Translations under genes and position numbers: made by a program
The notes under the pieces: generated by a model
Seen by the model: the letters and a program-made list of their open reading frames with translations, nothing else
What the model was told of the DNA's origin: nothing
Database searches by the model: none
Source: Bacteroidota bacterium
GTDB lineage: Bacteria; Bacteroidota; Bacteroidia; Bacteroidales; Prolixibacteraceae
Assembly (NCBI GenBank): GCA_030684645.1
Contig: JAUXUF010000060.1
Location: forward strand, 1 to 58,239
Direction of reading: 5' to 3'
Length of the DNA stretch: 58,239 bases
Shown here: positions 56,940 through 58,239 of the stretch, in pieces
Layout of the letters: the number at the start of each line of letters is the position of its first letter
Position numbering within the stretch: position 1 is the first letter of the stretch

Positions 56940-58239
56940 ATGTATTTCAAAGTATCCATGCGCACCAATCCCGCCACGGGACACTACTGCGGTTATTACC
57001 GTTTAGTTGAGAGTTATCGCAATCCTTGCGACCAGGTATGCCACCGGACTATTTTGAATGCCGGTTATCTCGATGAGCTTACCACCGGGCAGTTGAACCT
57101 GATCCAGAAGATACTTACTTCCAAAGTTTCCAACCACGACAATCCATTGTTTGAACTTCCTTATACCGACGACCCAACGGTGGTCCGCTATGCCGATGAT
57201 TTTTACCAGCGGATGGTTGCCGAAAAACGCATCGATGTATTGGTCGAAAAAAAGGATAAAAAGGCAAACAGCAACGGAAAAGACATGCAACTGATCGACC
57301 TGAACAGTATCCGCAACAAAGATGTGCGCGAGGTTGGGGCCGAATGGTTGTCGTACCAGGCGATGTGCCAGTTGCAGATAGCGCCATTTTTAGAAAGCCT
57401 TGGATGGAGCGAAGATCAGGCACGACTGGCCCAGACCCATATCATCAGCCGGGCAGTTTTTCCGGCCTCGGAGCTGGAAACGACGCGTTGGATCAGGGAA
57501 AACTCGGCAGTATGCGAGATCACCGGGTACGACATCGAACAGGTTACCAAAGACCGCCTGTATGCCATCTCGAAGAAACTGTACGCCGAAAAGGAAGCAT
57601 TGGAGCAGCATTTGTCAACGCGCACCAACGAGTTGTTCGACATTCAGGATAAAATAATACTTTACGATTTAACCAATACTTATTTTGAAGGCCGGAAACA
57701 GGGCAGCAAACTGGCAAAATATGGGCGCAGCAAGGAAAAGCGCAGCGATGCCAAATTGGTTGTGCTGGGGCTGGTGATCAATCCTGAAGGTTTTATCAAA
57801 TACTCCCCGATCCTGGAAGGGAACATGGCCGACTGCAAAACATTGGAAGGGATGATAGGCAAATTGCGCGTCAAAACCTCCTTCTCGGCCAGAAAAGCCC
57901 TGATCGTGATAGATGCGGGCATTGCCACCGACGAAAACCTGAAGATGATACTGGACAATGGCTATGATTACCTGTGCGTGAGCCGTTCGAGTTTAAAAAC
58001 ATACAACATCGAAGCTGGTGCAGCCACTGTTTCGGTTACCGATAACAGGAAACAAAAAATTGAGCTATGCCGGGTAAAATCTGACCGGAATACCGATTAT
58101 TACCTCAAAGTCGAAAGTCACTCTAAAGAGCTGAAAGAACGTTCGATGAACGAGCAGTTTCGTTCACGATTCGAAGCCGGGCTGCAACAAATAGCCGACA
58201 GCCTGACAAAAAAAGGTGGCGTAAAACAAGAGGACAAAG
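56940..58239 (+). CDS. IS1634-family transposase, truncated by window edge
   Basis: The + frame opens at the ATG 56940 (MYFKVSMRTNPATGHYCGYY) and has no stop before the right edge, giving at least 433 aa of a protein normally about 500-600 aa. Motifs fit a DDE transposase of the IS4/IS1634 group: LYDLTNTYFEG with the first Asp, and ALIVIDAGIATDENL with the second. The final Glu region lies near or beyond the edge. The element was inserted next to a HepT-like gene. Confidence 0.9.
   Translation, partial: MYFKVSMRTNPATGHYCGYYRLVESYRNPCDQVCHRTILNAGYLDELTTGQLNLIQKILTSKVSNHDNPLFELPYTDDPTVVRYADDFYQRMVAEKRIDVLVEKKDKKANSNGKDMQLIDLNSIRNKDVREVGAEWLSYQAMCQLQIAPFLESLGWSEDQARLAQTHIISRAVFPASELETTRWIRENSAVCEITGYDIEQVTKDRLYAISKKLYAEKEALEQHLSTRTNELFDIQDKIILYDLTNTYFEGRKQGSKLAKYGRSKEKRSDAKLVVLGLVINPEGFIKYSPILEGNMADCKTLEGMIGKLRVKTSFSARKALIVIDAGIATDENLKMILDNGYDYLCVSRSSLKTYNIEAGAATVSVTDNRKQKIELCRVKSDRNTDYYLKVESHSKELKERSMNEQFRSRFEAGLQQIADSLTKKGGVKQEDK

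Noticed and set aside
34000-58239. tRNA or rRNA genes
   Set aside because: I scanned for GGTTCGAATCC-type T-loops and cloverleaf ends and saw none besides the tmRNA; a covariance-model scan would settle it.

Overview
The window looks like chromosomal DNA of a member of the Bacteroidota, probably an anaerobic or microaerobic member of the Bacteroidales/Marinilabiliales. The support is a GldF-GldG gliding/ABC protein, a DUF4492-cydA-cydB operon, an ssrA tag ending ALAA, many promoter-like TAnnTTTG -7 boxes of the Bacteroidota type, and several dispersed palindromes typical of these genomes. No database could be searched, so all names rest on motif and family recognition.

Positions 1-13100 hold a type I-B CRISPR-Cas locus on the minus strand. 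A WYL regulator (12177-13079) is followed by cas6, two small non-cas genes, cas5, cas8, cas7, cas3, four non-cas genes (DUF6155, a REP-type Y1 transposase, an unknown Cys-motif protein, a four-helix-bundle protein), then cas4, cas1, cas2, a leader (496-720) and an array that runs off the left edge (eight identical 30-bp repeats visible). The intergenic spaces carry GATTGA-type repeats and TTCGAA-centred palindromes, one of them inside the Y1 transposase gene.

Positions 13287-15856 look like a remnant of an element integrated at the 3' end of ssrA. A 13-bp copy of the tmRNA end is followed by a truncated tyrosine recombinase, an AlbA_2/ATPase-domain protein and an unknown gene, and the intact tmRNA (15845-16239, minus) closes the block.

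Positions 16372-40135 are mostly housekeeping genes: TolC/HlyD pair, FAH-family hydrolase, DnaQ-like exonuclease, dnaN, a GldF-GldG fusion, a RelE/ParE-type pair, lpxB, surE, an MFS exporter, an AAA ATPase with a small partner, a DUF2283/nuclease-like pair, cysH, an RsmF-like methyltransferase with an odd start, a PQQ-type propeller, and DUF4492-cydA-cydB plus a 40-aa single-helix gene that fits a small bd-oxidase subunit.

Positions 40338-45325 contain decay: fragments of a GH88 hydrolase and an SDR dehydrogenase, a large FAD/Fe-S oxidoreductase, a methyltransferase with a one-base frameshift, and a lone zinc-ribbon transposase domain. From 45344 to 56544 lies a sulfur/respiratory cluster: a divergent promoter with tandem palindromic operators, DUF6132 and a truncated thioredoxin, two rhodanese-like proteins lacking the catalytic Cys but both ending GGGC, two half-size YeeE/YedE transporters, PsrC-PsrB-PsrA-type polysulfide/thiosulfate reductase genes, a Rieske protein, a Y1 transposase between long direct repeats, and a 900-aa fusion of a diheme cytochrome b with a 12-heme cytochrome c region. 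I regard this last cluster as the best candidate for an undescribed system: a quinone-linked sulfur electron-transfer chain with its own Rieske/cytochrome b/multiheme module. The right end holds a HepT-like remnant and an IS1634-type transposase that continues past the window.
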